Part shown: positions 16,988 to 26,471 of the stretch, piece by piece
Layout: each line of letters starts with the position of its first letter
How positions within the stretch are numbered: position 1 is the first letter of the stretch
Source of the DNA: Elusimicrobiota bacterium
GTDB taxonomy: Bacteria; Elusimicrobiota; Elusimicrobia; UBA1565; UBA9628
Direction: 5' to 3'
Length of the DNA stretch: 64,000 bases
NCBI GenBank assembly: GCA_016218575.1
Contig: JACRDN010000014.1
Span: 62,001-126,000, forward strand
Notes under the pieces: model-generated
What the model was told of the DNA's origin: nothing
The model's input: the letters and a program-made list of their open reading frames with translations, nothing else
Database searches by the model: none
Made by a program: the position numbers and the translations under genes

Positions 16988-17598
16988 TGGTTCGATTTGA
17001 CACACCGGAGGGAGCGACGCCTATCGAAGACGCTTCGGGCTTACTCGTCGAAGGGGTTGTCACCTACGCGGACTTGAGCGAGAAGGAAACCGAAAATATC
17101 ATAAGGGCTGTCGATGAGCATTTGCGTCTCCGAAAACGGCGCATGGATGTCTGGCTGACGGAGGATTATGTCCGCCTCGTGCATCGGGACATGTTCGACC
17201 GAGTTTGGGAATGGGCAGGCCGCTACAGGGACGCGGAGTTGAACATCGGTGTCGCGGCGTCCCGCGTCAGGGAGGAGATCGCCAAGCTTTGCCAGGACGT
17301 GGCCTTCTGGGACGGTCAGAAGGAGAATCCCTTGCCCGTCTTGGAACGCGCCGTGCGGCTGCATCACCGGCTCGCTTGGATACACCCGTTCCCGAACGGG
17401 AACGGCCGCCACGCGCGCCTCATGTCCGATATCTATCTGCGCGTCTACCGCCATAAGCTTCCGGATTGGCCGAGTTCGGCGCTGGGCGGGCCGGGCGACC
17501 TCCGTGCAGCTTATCTCGACGCCTTGCGGAAGGCAGACAGCGGCGACTTCGGGTCGCTTGTTGAATACACCAAGAGGTTCTTGCCAACTGCAAAGTGA
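16987..17598 (+). CDS. Mobile mystery protein B, Fic-domain protein
   Basis: The 203-residue protein carries the Fic motif HPFPNGNGRHAR with catalytic H133, the signature of AMP-transferases that modify Ser, Thr or Tyr hydroxyls. The N-terminus, with GATPIEDASGLLVEGVVTYADL, matches the conserved start of mobile mystery protein B (TIGR02613-type). No clear inhibitory (S/T)xxxE(G/N) helix is visible inside the chain, which would leave inhibition to the XRE partner. It acts in the cytoplasm; the target is unknown. I use the ATG that overlaps the upstream stop. Confidence 0.82.
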   Translation: MVRFDTPEGATPIEDASGLLVEGVVTYADLSEKETENIIRAVDEHLRLRKRRMDVWLTEDYVRLVHRDMFDRVWEWAGRYRDAELNIGVAASRVREEIAKLCQDVAFWDGQKENPLPVLERAVRLHHRLAWIHPFPNGNGRHARLMSDIYLRVYRHKLPDWPSSALGGPGDLRAAYLDALRKADSGDFGSLVEYTKRFLPTAK

Positions 17599-17608
17599 GA
17601 GCGGAAAA

Positions 17609-18214
17609 GTGAAAGGCATCGAGAGTCTGACGAAGTTCATGCGGCTGGGGTGCGTCTACCGACGCGAGGAACTTGAGGGCGTCTCGAAATCCCTTAGCCG
17701 GGACCTCAAGGGCCTCATCGAGAGTCGGAAGTTGCTGAGAGTGGGTCCAGGCATCTATTGTCGGCCAAGAAAGAACGTTATCGGCCTGACACCCCCTAAA
17801 CATCGTGACGTGATCCGTGTTTTTCTACGGACGGACGATTTTCTCATCACCTCGTATAATTGGTTCACCAACCTGGGGCTGGGCTTGACGCAGATGTACA
17901 ACTGCGACCTTGTCTACAACCACAAGCGAGGCGGTTACTTCGTCCTCGGCAATCTGCGGTACCACTTCCGTGTCATTCGTGCTTATCCCAAGAAATTGAG
18001 CATCGAATACCTCGTGGTGGACCTCCTGAACCACGTCAGGAAACTGCCCGACGATACTGGGCGCGCGGTCAAGAATCTGCCCTCGAACATGAACAGGTTC
18101 AATCGCAAGAAGCTTTCGACTTGTCTCGAACGGTATGGGAATTTTCATGCCAAGAGAATTCTTGGGCCGATGCTGCGAAGTAATGGATCGGCGGGGAAGC
18201 CAGAAGGGGAATAG
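17609..18214 (+). CDS. AbiEi/DUF6088-like winged-helix regulator
   Basis: The 201-residue frame (GTG start 10 nt after the Fic gene; an ATG at 17639 is the alternative) has an N-terminal winged-helix region, ELEGVSKSLSRDLKGLIESRKLLRVGPGIYCRPR, typical of AbiEi-type type IV antitoxins and DUF6088 proteins. A mixed domain follows that contains FLITSYNWFTNLGLGLTQ and LSIEYLVVDLLNHV. The usual nucleotidyltransferase toxin (AbiEii) is not next to it; instead a recombinase fragment follows. It may regulate another gene or be an orphan left by deletion. Confidence 0.55.
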   Translation: MKGIESLTKFMRLGCVYRREELEGVSKSLSRDLKGLIESRKLLRVGPGIYCRPRKNVIGLTPPKHRDVIRVFLRTDDFLITSYNWFTNLGLGLTQMYNCDLVYNHKRGGYFVLGNLRYHFRVIRAYPKKLSIEYLVVDLLNHVRKLPDDTGRAVKNLPSNMNRFNRKKLSTCLERYGNFHAKRILGPMLRSNGSAGKPEGE

Positions 18215-18216
18215 CC

Positions 18217-18282
18217 ATGAGCACGATGATTTGGGCGGCGTATGAGCGCGTCTCGACCGAGGAGCATACAGAGGAAGGTTGA
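18217..18282 (+). pseudogene. N-terminal fragment of a large serine recombinase
   Basis: Twenty-one codons encode MSTMIWAAYERVSTEEHTEEG and then stop. This is the first strand and catalytic-serine loop of a resolvase/invertase domain (YxRVSTEEQ pattern; nucleophile S13). The rest of the catalytic domain is gone. It starts 3 nt after the AbiEi-like gene, the normal arrangement in an element operon. It pairs with a C-terminal fragment about 1.6 kb downstream. Confidence 0.68.
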
Positions 18283-18309
18283 TTTTGTACAATCGTTCCT
18301 CACCTACGA

Positions 18310-19056
18310 ATGAAATTCCTAGTCCTCGTTTCCTCCATCATTTTTCTCCTGGCCTGCACGGTGTTTGGCGAGCTTCTGGTCAAACGACTTGGAAGAAACA
18401 TAGGGACAACCCTGATCCTGACCTGCCTCGGCGTGCTCCTCTCAGGTTCGTTTCTAAGGGTGCTCCGGGGATTCGCTGAACGGACATCCACTCCACGTCC
18501 AAGACTGGGATCTTTCTGGGGACTTGGGGTCGGACTAGCGTTTGGATTGCTGGCGAGTCTTCTCTCGGGACTCGCATTCTCTTGGGCACTCGGTCACCAC
18601 GTCGATTACTCGCAGTTCTCGGATAACTTTGGATTGAAGGCCTTGGGAAATATCTTTCCTGCTGCAGTCGAGGAGACTGCCTTTCGAGCGGGGGTGGTTC
18701 ACTTCGTCTCTGCTTTCTTCAGCCCAAGCCTAGGCCTGGCTGCGGGGAGTGTTCCCTTTGGAGTGATCCATTTCTTTGGGATGCTCTTTGGAAATCCGGC
18801 GACGATTCAACACGCTCTCGGCGTGAGCGTGGCAGGACTTCTCCTCTCTCTCCTCTATCTTCGATTTGGCATCACTGCCGCGGTCGGGTGTCATTGGCTT
18901 TGGAACACGCTTTGCGGCTCATGGGTAAAAGCACTGGAACTTCCAAAATCCGGTGGAGTCCAAATATTCGAAGGCGCTTGGACCACGATCATTGTTCTAT
19001 CCGCGCTCTCATTTGCTCTTTGGAAGACTTCTCGGCCTGCCTGTTTCTCGCGATAA
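18310..19056 (+). CDS. CPBP (CAAX/Abi) intramembrane metalloprotease
   Basis: The 248-residue membrane protein has about seven helices and all CPBP motifs: E121-E122-T-A-F-R126 (EExxxR), FGVIHF with H154 (FxxxH), and H195-W-L-W-N199 (HxxxN). The family includes Rce1-type CAAX proteases and bacteriocin-immunity or abortive-infection proteins. It sits where the middle of the serine recombinase should be, followed 3 nt later by a second membrane protein, so both probably came in together. The substrate is unknown. Confidence 0.75.
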   Translation: MKFLVLVSSIIFLLACTVFGELLVKRLGRNIGTTLILTCLGVLLSGSFLRVLRGFAERTSTPRPRLGSFWGLGVGLAFGLLASLLSGLAFSWALGHHVDYSQFSDNFGLKALGNIFPAAVEETAFRAGVVHFVSAFFSPSLGLAAGSVPFGVIHFFGMLFGNPATIQHALGVSVAGLLLSLLYLRFGITAAVGCHWLWNTLCGSWVKALELPKSGGVQIFEGAWTTIIVLSALSFALWKTSRPACFSR

Positions 19057-19059
19057 AAA

Positions 19060-19767
19060 ATGCGAGCTCCTGATCCCGGAATGGCCAGACGAGTGGACTG
19101 GGAAAGTTTCGGAAGACTTTTTGTCCTCAGCGCCCTGCTTCTTGTTCCTCTGCTGATCGCTGCCGCCACCCATGGCGGGTTCTTATGGTTCGCCGCTGGA
19201 GCCATCGTCTGGGTTATGTCGGTGGCAGCCAAGATCCCCCTTGCCAGATTCCTCCATAGGGGACTGGGAGAGTCGGCGACGCCCGAGACGCGAGGCGCCG
19301 CGCACGGCGTTCTGTCCGCGGCATGCGAGCTTGGCTGCGCGGCAGCATGTTTCGTATGGCTTCTTGCCGATGGAAGCGCATGGACTGCCGCTGCCTTTGG
19401 CGCAGGGGCGGGGTGGATTGAGGTGGTGGCGCTTCTTATCCTGAGTATTCGTTCAGGAGCCAAGGGTCCCGAGAGCGACGCAGAGCCGCCATGGCATGTG
19501 CGATGGACCTTCCTCATCGAGAGAGCCGGCGCAATTATAGGTCATACGGGCTCCAGGGGGCTCATATGGCTTGCTGTCATTCGAAACCCGTGGTTCGCCC
19601 TTCCCGCTGGCATAGGCTTCGCCATCGTGGACGGCTTGGCCGTCTATGGCTCAGTCCAAAAATGGGAGTGGCTTGAGTGGGAAACTTGGAGCCGCTTCTA
19701 CGGAATGATCACGGCTATAAGCGTGCTCGAGCTACTGCTTTTCATCGCATTCGCCCAAGGAACATAG
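19060..19767 (+). CDS. YhfC-like putative intramembrane metalloprotease
   Basis: The 235-residue protein has about seven hydrophobic helices. Polar residues inside helices match the YhfC pattern: E121 in AGAGWIEVVALL, E154-R155 with H162 in ERAGAIIGHTGSRGLIW, and Asp in GFAIVDGLAVYG. YhfC proteins are distant relatives of CPBP and similar membrane peptidases. An ATG at 19081 is an alternative start. Adjacency to the CPBP gene suggests a functional pair. The peptidase activity is a prediction. Confidence 0.5.
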   Translation: MRAPDPGMARRVDWESFGRLFVLSALLLVPLLIAAATHGGFLWFAAGAIVWVMSVAAKIPLARFLHRGLGESATPETRGAAHGVLSAACELGCAAACFVWLLADGSAWTAAAFGAGAGWIEVVALLILSIRSGAKGPESDAEPPWHVRWTFLIERAGAIIGHTGSRGLIWLAVIRNPWFALPAGIGFAIVDGLAVYGSVQKWEWLEWETWSRFYGMITAISVLELLLFIAFAQGT

Positions 19768-19892
19768 GAGATCACGGGCTGATGATGCAAGAAGAGTAGA
19801 CCTGAAGTTCCGTGCTCAGAGACGCGCTGGATCATGCGCTACGAGTCCCAAAACGTTCCACTGATTTCGGCGACAGGCCAGGAGTCCTGAAC

Positions 19893-20018
19893 TTGTATAA
19901 TACGGCGCCCGGCATGAGCGCCGCGGAGCGCCAGGAGTGTCTCAAGCTCCTAGGTTCCCGGGTCGAGATTCGGGCCAGCGGGGATGTGCGCTTTATTGGG
20001 ACGCTTCCCCTTTTATAA
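19893..20018 (+). pseudogene. C-terminal fragment of a large serine recombinase
   Basis: The end of an open frame reads MSAAERQECLKLLGSRVEI, then a short strand, Gly-Asp-Val and a strand ending GTLPL before TAA. This helix-strand-Gly-strand pattern is the usual tail of large serine recombinases (coiled coil, then ...LL..RV.....G.V...G.LP). It lies immediately before the right boundary of the island, where an integrase gene normally sits. About 400 central residues are missing between this and the N-terminal fragment. Confidence 0.5.
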
Positions 20019-20036
20019 GTCGCCCAACGGGAGGAC

Positions 20037-20072
20037 ATTACAGTCAAGTATTTCTTTCACACCTTCGGCTGC
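20037..20072 (+). repeat. Right boundary repeat: element-borne 5' end of mtaB
   Basis: This copy encodes TVKYFFHTFGC and is in frame with the rest of mtaB. Relative to the left copy most codon differences are synonymous (ACG/ACA, AAA/AAG, TAC/TAT) with one Tyr-to-Phe change, and the ATG position is ATT. It is the predicted right attachment site. Confidence 0.6.
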
Positions 20073-21299
20073 CGGGTCAACCAGTACGAGACCCAGGCCT
20101 TGCGTGAGCGCCTTCTAGCGGGAGGCCCCTCCGAGGGGGTCGAGCGTTGGAGCGCGGCGGACGTCTGTCTCATCAACACCTGCACCGTGACCCGGGAGGC
20201 CGACCGGGACGCCTTGAGGCTTATCCGCCAGATCGCACGGCGAAATCCCGGGGCGCGCCTGGTGGTGACGGGGTGCCTGGCCTCGCGCGATCCTGAGCTA
20301 ATCCTTCGGGAGGCTCCCGCGGCCCAGGTCGTGGCAAACAAGGACAAGGACTTGATCCCGTCCATGCTCGGCTGTCAGAGCGCCCCGGCCTTGGCCGGCC
20401 TGAGCGGCTTTCACGGGCGCAGCCGGGCTTTTGTCAAGATCCAAGACGGCTGCAATATGCACTGCGCCTATTGCATTATCCCCTCGGTTCGGTCCGAGCT
20501 TTCCTGCAAGCCATGGGAAAGCCTCGAGGCCGAGGCCGCGGCCCTAGTCCGAAACGGCTACCGGGAGCTGGTTCTCTGCGGCATCCGTTTGGGCCGCTAC
20601 CTTGTGCAGGACCGGTCGGGCAGGCGAGTGGACTTCGTGGAGATGTTGAAGAGGCTCCTGGCCTTTCCCGGCGATTTCCGCGTAAGGCTCTCTTCCATCG
20701 AGGTGACGGATATTACCGACCGGTTCATCGCCCTCATGGCCGAGTCGCAAGGAAAGCTTTGCCCCTCCCTCCATGTCCCGATTCAGTCTGCCTCAGAGGC
20801 GGTTTTGAAAAGGATGGGGCGCTGGTACTCTGCGGCCTTCTACGCCCGGCGCGCGGCGGCGGTGCGCGATCGCCTGCCCCGGGTCGGGCTTTTCACCGAC
20901 GTGATGGCGGGGTTTCCGGGGGAGACGGAGGCAGAGTTTGAGGAGAGCATGGCATTCGTTCGCGCCATGGGCTACGCCGGGCTTCACGTTTTCCGCTATT
21001 CCAGGCGCGCTGGGACTCCGGCGTCCCGGCTCAAGGATCAGGTTCCGGAGCCAGTCATCCTCGAGCGCGCCGAGAGGATGCGTGGCCTCGACCGGGAGCT
21101 TCGGTCGCGCTTCGCCGAGCGAGCCGTGGGCTCCCGGCGCCGGGTGCTCTTGGAGGGGGAAGGGTCCGAGGAGGGGTTGGCCGAGGATTTCCTGGCGCTC
21201 AAGCTCGATTTCCGTCCAGGCCCGGGGTTTCATGACGTTCTCGTGACCAGCGCTTCCGGTCCCAGGGCCTACGCCTGCGTCCAGGGACTTAAGTCCTAG
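20037..21299 (+). CDS. mtaB: tRNA methylthiotransferase, MtaB/MiaB-like
   Basis: The protein of about 420 residues has an N-terminal MTTase domain with cluster ligands C12, C49 and C80, a radical-SAM domain with C139-x3-C143-x2-C146 (CNMHCAYC), and a C-terminal TRAM-like region. The family adds a methylthio group to N6-threonylcarbamoyladenosine at position 37 of tRNA. C12 is required, yet the first standard start codon (TTG at 20100) lies after it. The only plausible start before C12, after the in-frame stop at 20016, is ATT at 20037, aligned with the ATG of the displaced copy; GGGAGG ends only 2 nt before it. Function is firm, the start is not. Confidence 0.85.
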   Translation: MTVKYFFHTFGCRVNQYETQALRERLLAGGPSEGVERWSAADVCLINTCTVTREADRDALRLIRQIARRNPGARLVVTGCLASRDPELILREAPAAQVVANKDKDLIPSMLGCQSAPALAGLSGFHGRSRAFVKIQDGCNMHCAYCIIPSVRSELSCKPWESLEAEAAALVRNGYRELVLCGIRLGRYLVQDRSGRRVDFVEMLKRLLAFPGDFRVRLSSIEVTDITDRFIALMAESQGKLCPSLHVPIQSASEAVLKRMGRWYSAAFYARRAAAVRDRLPRVGLFTDVMAGFPGETEAEFEESMAFVRAMGYAGLHVFRYSRRAGTPASRLKDQVPEPVILERAERMRGLDRELRSRFAERAVGSRRRVLLEGEGSEEGLAEDFLALKLDFRPGPGFHDVLVTSASGPRAYACVQGLKS

Positions 21300-21321
21300 C
21301 GGATTTCGGGCTTTAAGGCCC

Positions 21322-21351
21322 TTGCGCGGCCGCGGGCAATATCCATATAAT
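21322..21351 (+). promoter_or_regulatory. Promoter for the HIT gene
   Basis: TTGCGC (21322-21327) and TATAAT (21346-21351) are separated by 18 nt. The predicted transcript begins about 29 nt before the HIT start codon. A weak GGGC-TTTAA-GGCCC hairpin just before may end the mtaB transcript. Confidence 0.5.
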
Positions 21352-21386
21352 GTTGGCAGGCTTGACGCCGGTCGTCAGCTCTTTCA

Positions 21387-21728
21387 ATGCCCGATTGCCT
21401 GTTTTGTAGAATAATTCAAAAGGAAATTCCCGCTCAGCTGGTTTTTGAGGATGACCGGACCGTTGCCTTCAAGGATGTCAATCCCCAGGCTCCGACCCAT
21501 CTCCTCATCGTGCCCAAAAGGCACATCGCCGGCCTTTCGGATTCCACGGACGAGGACGCGGCTTTGCTGGGTCATATCCAGAGGGTGGCGGCGCGCCTGG
21601 CCCGAGAGGGGAATTTGACAGCGGGTTTCCGGGTAGTGGTCAACAACGGCCGTGGCGCCGGGCAGAGCGTGGATCATCTGCACTACCATCTCCTGGGCGG
21701 CCGCGGCATGAAGTGGCCGCCGGGATGA
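21387..21728 (+). CDS. HIT-family nucleotide hydrolase (HinT type)
   Basis: At 113 residues it has the normal HinT length. It begins CLFCRIIQKEIPA and ends with the catalytic histidine triad in DHLHYHLLGGRGMKWPPG. HinT-like enzymes hydrolyse purine nucleoside phosphoramidates and aminoacyl-adenylates in the cytoplasm. The CxxC near the N-terminus can bind zinc in related proteins. No ribosome-binding site is obvious. Confidence 0.92.
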   Translation: MPDCLFCRIIQKEIPAQLVFEDDRTVAFKDVNPQAPTHLLIVPKRHIAGLSDSTDEDAALLGHIQRVAARLAREGNLTAGFRVVVNNGRGAGQSVDHLHYHLLGGRGMKWPPG

Positions 21729-21777
21729 ATTCGGTAACTGTCACCAAAATAGCGAAAAAAGGTGGTGAACGAGCTTA

Positions 21778-21975
21778 ATGGTATTTGTGAAATTGCGGGA
21801 AGGAGAGGGCGTCGAGGAGGCCCTCCGCCGTTTCAAGCGCGAATGCGAGCGCAACGGCGTCTTGAAAGAGATCAAGAGACGGGAGTTTTACGTTTCCCCC
21901 GGCATCAAGCGCAAATTGAAGGCCGCGGAAGCGCGCCGCAAGATGCGCCGGGCCAAGAGGCGGCGAGTCCCCTAG
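21778..21975 (+). CDS. rpsU: Ribosomal protein bS21
   Basis: The 65-residue protein is very basic and matches bS21 from start (VKLREGEGVEEALRRFKREC) to its Arg/Lys-rich tail. It binds the 30S platform near the anti-Shine-Dalgarno helix. It opens the macromolecular-synthesis operon rpsU-dnaG-rpoD; dnaG starts 4 nt after its stop. An upstream GGTGGTG may act as ribosome-binding site. Confidence 0.95.
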   Translation: MVFVKLREGEGVEEALRRFKRECERNGVLKEIKRREFYVSPGIKRKLKAAEARRKMRRAKRRRVP

Positions 21976-21979
21976 GAGC

Positions 21980-23722
21980 GTGATCCAGGGGCATGTCCTT
22001 GAAACGATCCGTGGAAAGCTCGACATAGTCGAGCTGGTCTCCCAGTACGTGCCGCAAGTGCAGCGCGCCGGACGCAACATGAAGGCGCGCTGTCCTTTTC
22101 ATCAGGAGCGGACCCCATCCTTCGTGGTGAACCCGGAGCGGCAGACCTTCCATTGCTTCGGCTGCGGCGAGGGCGGCGACGCGTTCTCGTTCCTCATGAA
22201 GATCGAGAACTTAAGCTTTCATGAGGCGGCCCAGAAGCTAGCCGAACGGGTGGGAGTGCCCCTGGCCGAGGCCGAAGGGCCGGTGGGGCCGGAAGAGAAG
22301 CTGCGGCTGAGGCTTAAGGAGCTGTTGGACTTCGCTTCTCGCTTTTATCACGAGAAGCTCAAGTCGCCGCAGGGGGCCCAAGCCCTGGGCTATTTGAAAG
22401 GGAGGCATGTTTCCGAGGCCTCGATCGATGCCTTCCGCTTGGGGTTGGCACCGAGGTCGGCGGGCTTCTTGGAAGCCGCGGCGCGCAAGGGATATTCCCG
22501 AGAGGAACTGGCCAAGGCGGGCCTGGCGGCCCCGAGCCGCGAGGCCGGAAGGCTCAGGGACTATTTTTACGATCGGATCCTGTTTCCGATCTGGGACGCG
22601 AAGGGAGCGGTGGTGGGCTTCGGGGCCAGGGCCATGGGCGATGCCCAGCCCAAGTACCTCAACTCCCCGGATTCCCCGGTGTTTACCAAGGGGCGTGTCC
22701 TGTACGGGCTGTTTCAGGGGCTTGCCGCAGTGCGCAAGGCCCGCAAGGCGATTTTGATGGAAGGATACATGGATGTGATAGCGGCCCATCAGCATGGGGT
22801 GAATCTGGCCTGCGCTCCCTTGGGGACGGCCTTGACCCAGGAGCAGTCGGGCCTGATCAAGCGCTATGCCTCGGAGGCGACCATCGTCTTCGACTCGGAC
22901 AGCGCGGGCCTCGCCGCGGCCATCCGGGGGGCCGAGGTGCTTCTAGCCGCCGGGCTTTCGGTGCGCATCGCGACGGTTCCTCAGGGCAAGGACCCGGATG
23001 AACATTTGCACAACTTCGGTGTCTCCTCTTTTGAGAAATGCCTGGCCGCGGCCGTGGACCTCGTGGAATTCAAGACGGAGCGGCTGTTGGCGGGAGAGGC
23101 AGCACCTTTGAGGGCGGAGGCGAAATCCAGGATAGCCAAGCAGGTGCTTGCGACCATCGAGCAGTGCCCCGACGAGATATTGAAGGGCGAGTGGGCTTCG
23201 CGGCTGGCCCAGAGACTTTCCATCAGCGAGGAATCCTTGCGCCGGGAGATGGGGAAAACCGAGCCTGCGAACAGGCGGCCGGGTATGCTTTCCCGATCGC
23301 CCCGCCCGGAGGCGGTGCTCCCTGAAATCGACCAGCAGATGCTGATCCTCATTTTCAAGGAACCAAGGCTTGCGGGCCTGGTCCGGGCCGAGGATTTCAC
23401 CTCGGCCGCCGCGCGCCGGATTTGGCAGGATTTGGCGGCGATGAATCCGCTTGCCTCGGACTGGGCGGCGCGGCTCTTGGAGGGGCTTGCCCAGCCCGTC
23501 AAAACCGAGGCGTCGCGGCTCATGATTTTGATGGCGGAGATGGAGAGCTCCGACCCCGAGGGAGTCTTGAAGGCGGTCCTTTCGCGCAGAAGGGGGCTTG
23601 CCCGTCTCAAGGAGATCGAGCCCCAGGTGCTGGCGATGGGCTACGGCCGGGCCATGGACCCCGGCCTGCAGGATGAGTACCGCAGGCTTTTATTGGAATT
23701 GAAAGGTTCCAGGCGTTCATAG
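21980..23722 (+). CDS. dnaG: DNA primase
   Basis: The 580-residue primase has an N-terminal CHC2 zinc finger (C38, H41, C59, C62), then the RNA polymerase core and a TOPRIM domain with E261 (LMEGYMDV) and D305/D307 (FDSDSAG). A C-terminal helical domain contacts DnaB. The start is GTG, preceded by TAGGAG formed from the rpsU stop only 2 nt away; no other start keeps the zinc finger intact. It makes primers for replication. Confidence 0.95.
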   Translation: MIQGHVLETIRGKLDIVELVSQYVPQVQRAGRNMKARCPFHQERTPSFVVNPERQTFHCFGCGEGGDAFSFLMKIENLSFHEAAQKLAERVGVPLAEAEGPVGPEEKLRLRLKELLDFASRFYHEKLKSPQGAQALGYLKGRHVSEASIDAFRLGLAPRSAGFLEAAARKGYSREELAKAGLAAPSREAGRLRDYFYDRILFPIWDAKGAVVGFGARAMGDAQPKYLNSPDSPVFTKGRVLYGLFQGLAAVRKARKAILMEGYMDVIAAHQHGVNLACAPLGTALTQEQSGLIKRYASEATIVFDSDSAGLAAAIRGAEVLLAAGLSVRIATVPQGKDPDEHLHNFGVSSFEKCLAAAVDLVEFKTERLLAGEAAPLRAEAKSRIAKQVLATIEQCPDEILKGEWASRLAQRLSISEESLRREMGKTEPANRRPGMLSRSPRPEAVLPEIDQQMLILIFKEPRLAGLVRAEDFTSAAARRIWQDLAAMNPLASDWAARLLEGLAQPVKTEASRLMILMAEMESSDPEGVLKAVLSRRRGLARLKEIEPQVLAMGYGRAMDPGLQDEYRRLLLELKGSRRS

Positions 23723-23731
23723 GAGAGGACA

Positions 23732-25447
<1,716 letters not shown>

Positions 25448-25449
25448 CC

Positions 25450-25752
25450 ATGGGAAGACGGCGGGGCGAGAGAGGGCGGCACCCTATTTTCGAGGGATTG
25501 GTCTTCGGGCTGGCCCTCATCCTCTTCTTGATCATCGGCTATTACGGGATTAATGAGATGTTGGCTAGGCCAGAGGCTCCCGCTGACCTCTCCGGGAAAA
25601 CTCCGCTAACCGAACCTCTCCTTCCGGATCGGCCCAGCCCCTTGACGGCCTCGCGCACGCAAGGCGCGGTGGGCACGCTTCCTGCGCCCGCGCGCAAGCT
25701 TCCCCCGCGCAAGGGGCCTCCTGAAGTGCCCGCGCCTCTAAAGAAGAACTAA
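25450..25752 (+). CDS. Small single-helix membrane protein
   Basis: The 100-residue protein has a basic N-terminus, one hydrophobic helix (about residues 14-36, GLVFGLALILFLIIGYYG) and a Pro-rich tail. It starts 2 nt after rpoD and so is probably the last gene of that operon. No family is recognised. Its stop overlaps the end of the convergent channel-like gene by 4 nt. Confidence 0.6.
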   Translation: MGRRRGERGRHPIFEGLVFGLALILFLIIGYYGINEMLARPEAPADLSGKTPLTEPLLPDRPSPLTASRTQGAVGTLPAPARKLPPRKGPPEVPAPLKKN

Positions 25753-26429
25753 GGCTGCTTTCGCCTGGTTAGGTCGCGGATGATTTCCGCGGCCACCTCT
25801 TTGCCGCCCAGGCCGAAGGCCAGGGCCGCGGCAAGCCCCATGGAGCCGAGCAATATCTGTATGGCCGCCGAGACGAAGGACATCTTCATGCCGAGCTGCT
25901 CCAGGGCCGTCATGGCCGAGAAGAGCACGACCACGGCGTAGCTCGCCCGGGAGAGGATTTTGCCGCCGCGGATGTTGTTGGCGGTGGCCGCGTTCTCGAC
26001 CACCTCGGAGAGGAATCTCGCGAACAGGAGCCCCCCGAACAGGATGAGGAGCGAAGCCACCAGCACTGGTAGGAAGAGCGCGAATCTCTCCAGGAGCTCC
26101 GAGACCACGGTCATGTTGACCGTGTTGGCCGCGGCCACGATGAAGATGAACAGGACGAACCAGTAGACGAGAAAGCCCAAGACGTAGGAGGGGGACTTCC
26201 CGAGACCCAGGCGCGCCAGGATCTCGTTGATCCCGACGCGGGCCGTGTGCTCGTCCAAGCGCGCCTTATGCATGAAGCGCTCCACCAAGGTCCTGAGTCC
26301 CCGGGCCAGGAACATGCCCAAGAGCAGCAGGAGGAGGGCGGCCACCAGACTGGGGACTTGGGCGGCGAAACGCTGGGTGGCGCTCACGAACGGGTCCGTC
26401 AAGACGGCGACGAGCTCTGTGTTTGTCAT
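25749..26429 (-). CDS. TM-helix repeat protein, MscS/CmpX-like channel relative
   Basis: The 226-residue protein has an N-terminal helix pair and then two copies of the conserved TM-helix motif (PF05552 type): ALLLLLLGMFLARGLRTLVERF near residue 35 and LILFGGLLFARFLSEVVEN near 135. The C-terminal stretch, MGLAAALAFGLGGKEVAAEII, resembles the pore helix of small-conductance mechanosensitive channels. No MscS beta domain follows. The start lacks a ribosome-binding site and has TATAAT just 6 nt upstream. Confidence 0.75.
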   Translation of the reverse strand: MTNTELVAVLTDPFVSATQRFAAQVPSLVAALLLLLLGMFLARGLRTLVERFMHKARLDEHTARVGINEILARLGLGKSPSYVLGFLVYWFVLFIFIVAAANTVNMTVVSELLERFALFLPVLVASLLILFGGLLFARFLSEVVENAATANNIRGGKILSRASYAVVVLFSAMTALEQLGMKMSFVSAAIQILLGSMGLAAALAFGLGGKEVAAEIIRDLTRRKQP

Positions 26430-26435
26430 GGCGCC

Positions 26436-26444
26436 ATTATATCA
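26436..26444 (-). promoter_or_regulatory. Extended -10 of the channel-like gene (leaderless)
   Basis: On the minus strand TGATATAAT (a TGn-extended -10) is followed by GGCGCC and then the ATG, so the predicted start point coincides with the start codon. Confidence 0.6.
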
Positions 26445-26471
26445 GAATGACGCCGGCGCCGATTATGCTAT

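Larger units (their letters stand above)
10864..20068 (+). mobile_element. Degraded integrative element inserted in the 5' end of mtaB
   Basis: The stretch is bounded by two copies of the mtaB 5' coding end, sharing TTTCACACCTTCGG at 10882-10895 and 20055-20068. Inside are typical mobile-element genes: mobile mystery A/B, a replication-relaxation gene, toxin-antitoxin genes, an IS630 remnant, and both ends of a large serine recombinase, the C-terminal end adjoining the right boundary. The recombinase is truncated and the replication gene frameshifted, so the element should no longer move on its own. The exact crossover point is inferred from the repeat. Confidence 0.7.

Noticed and set aside
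10851-20100. Insertion of the island into a tRNA gene
   Set aside because: No cloverleaf or T-loop sequence is visible at either boundary; the duplicated sequence is protein-coding mtaB.
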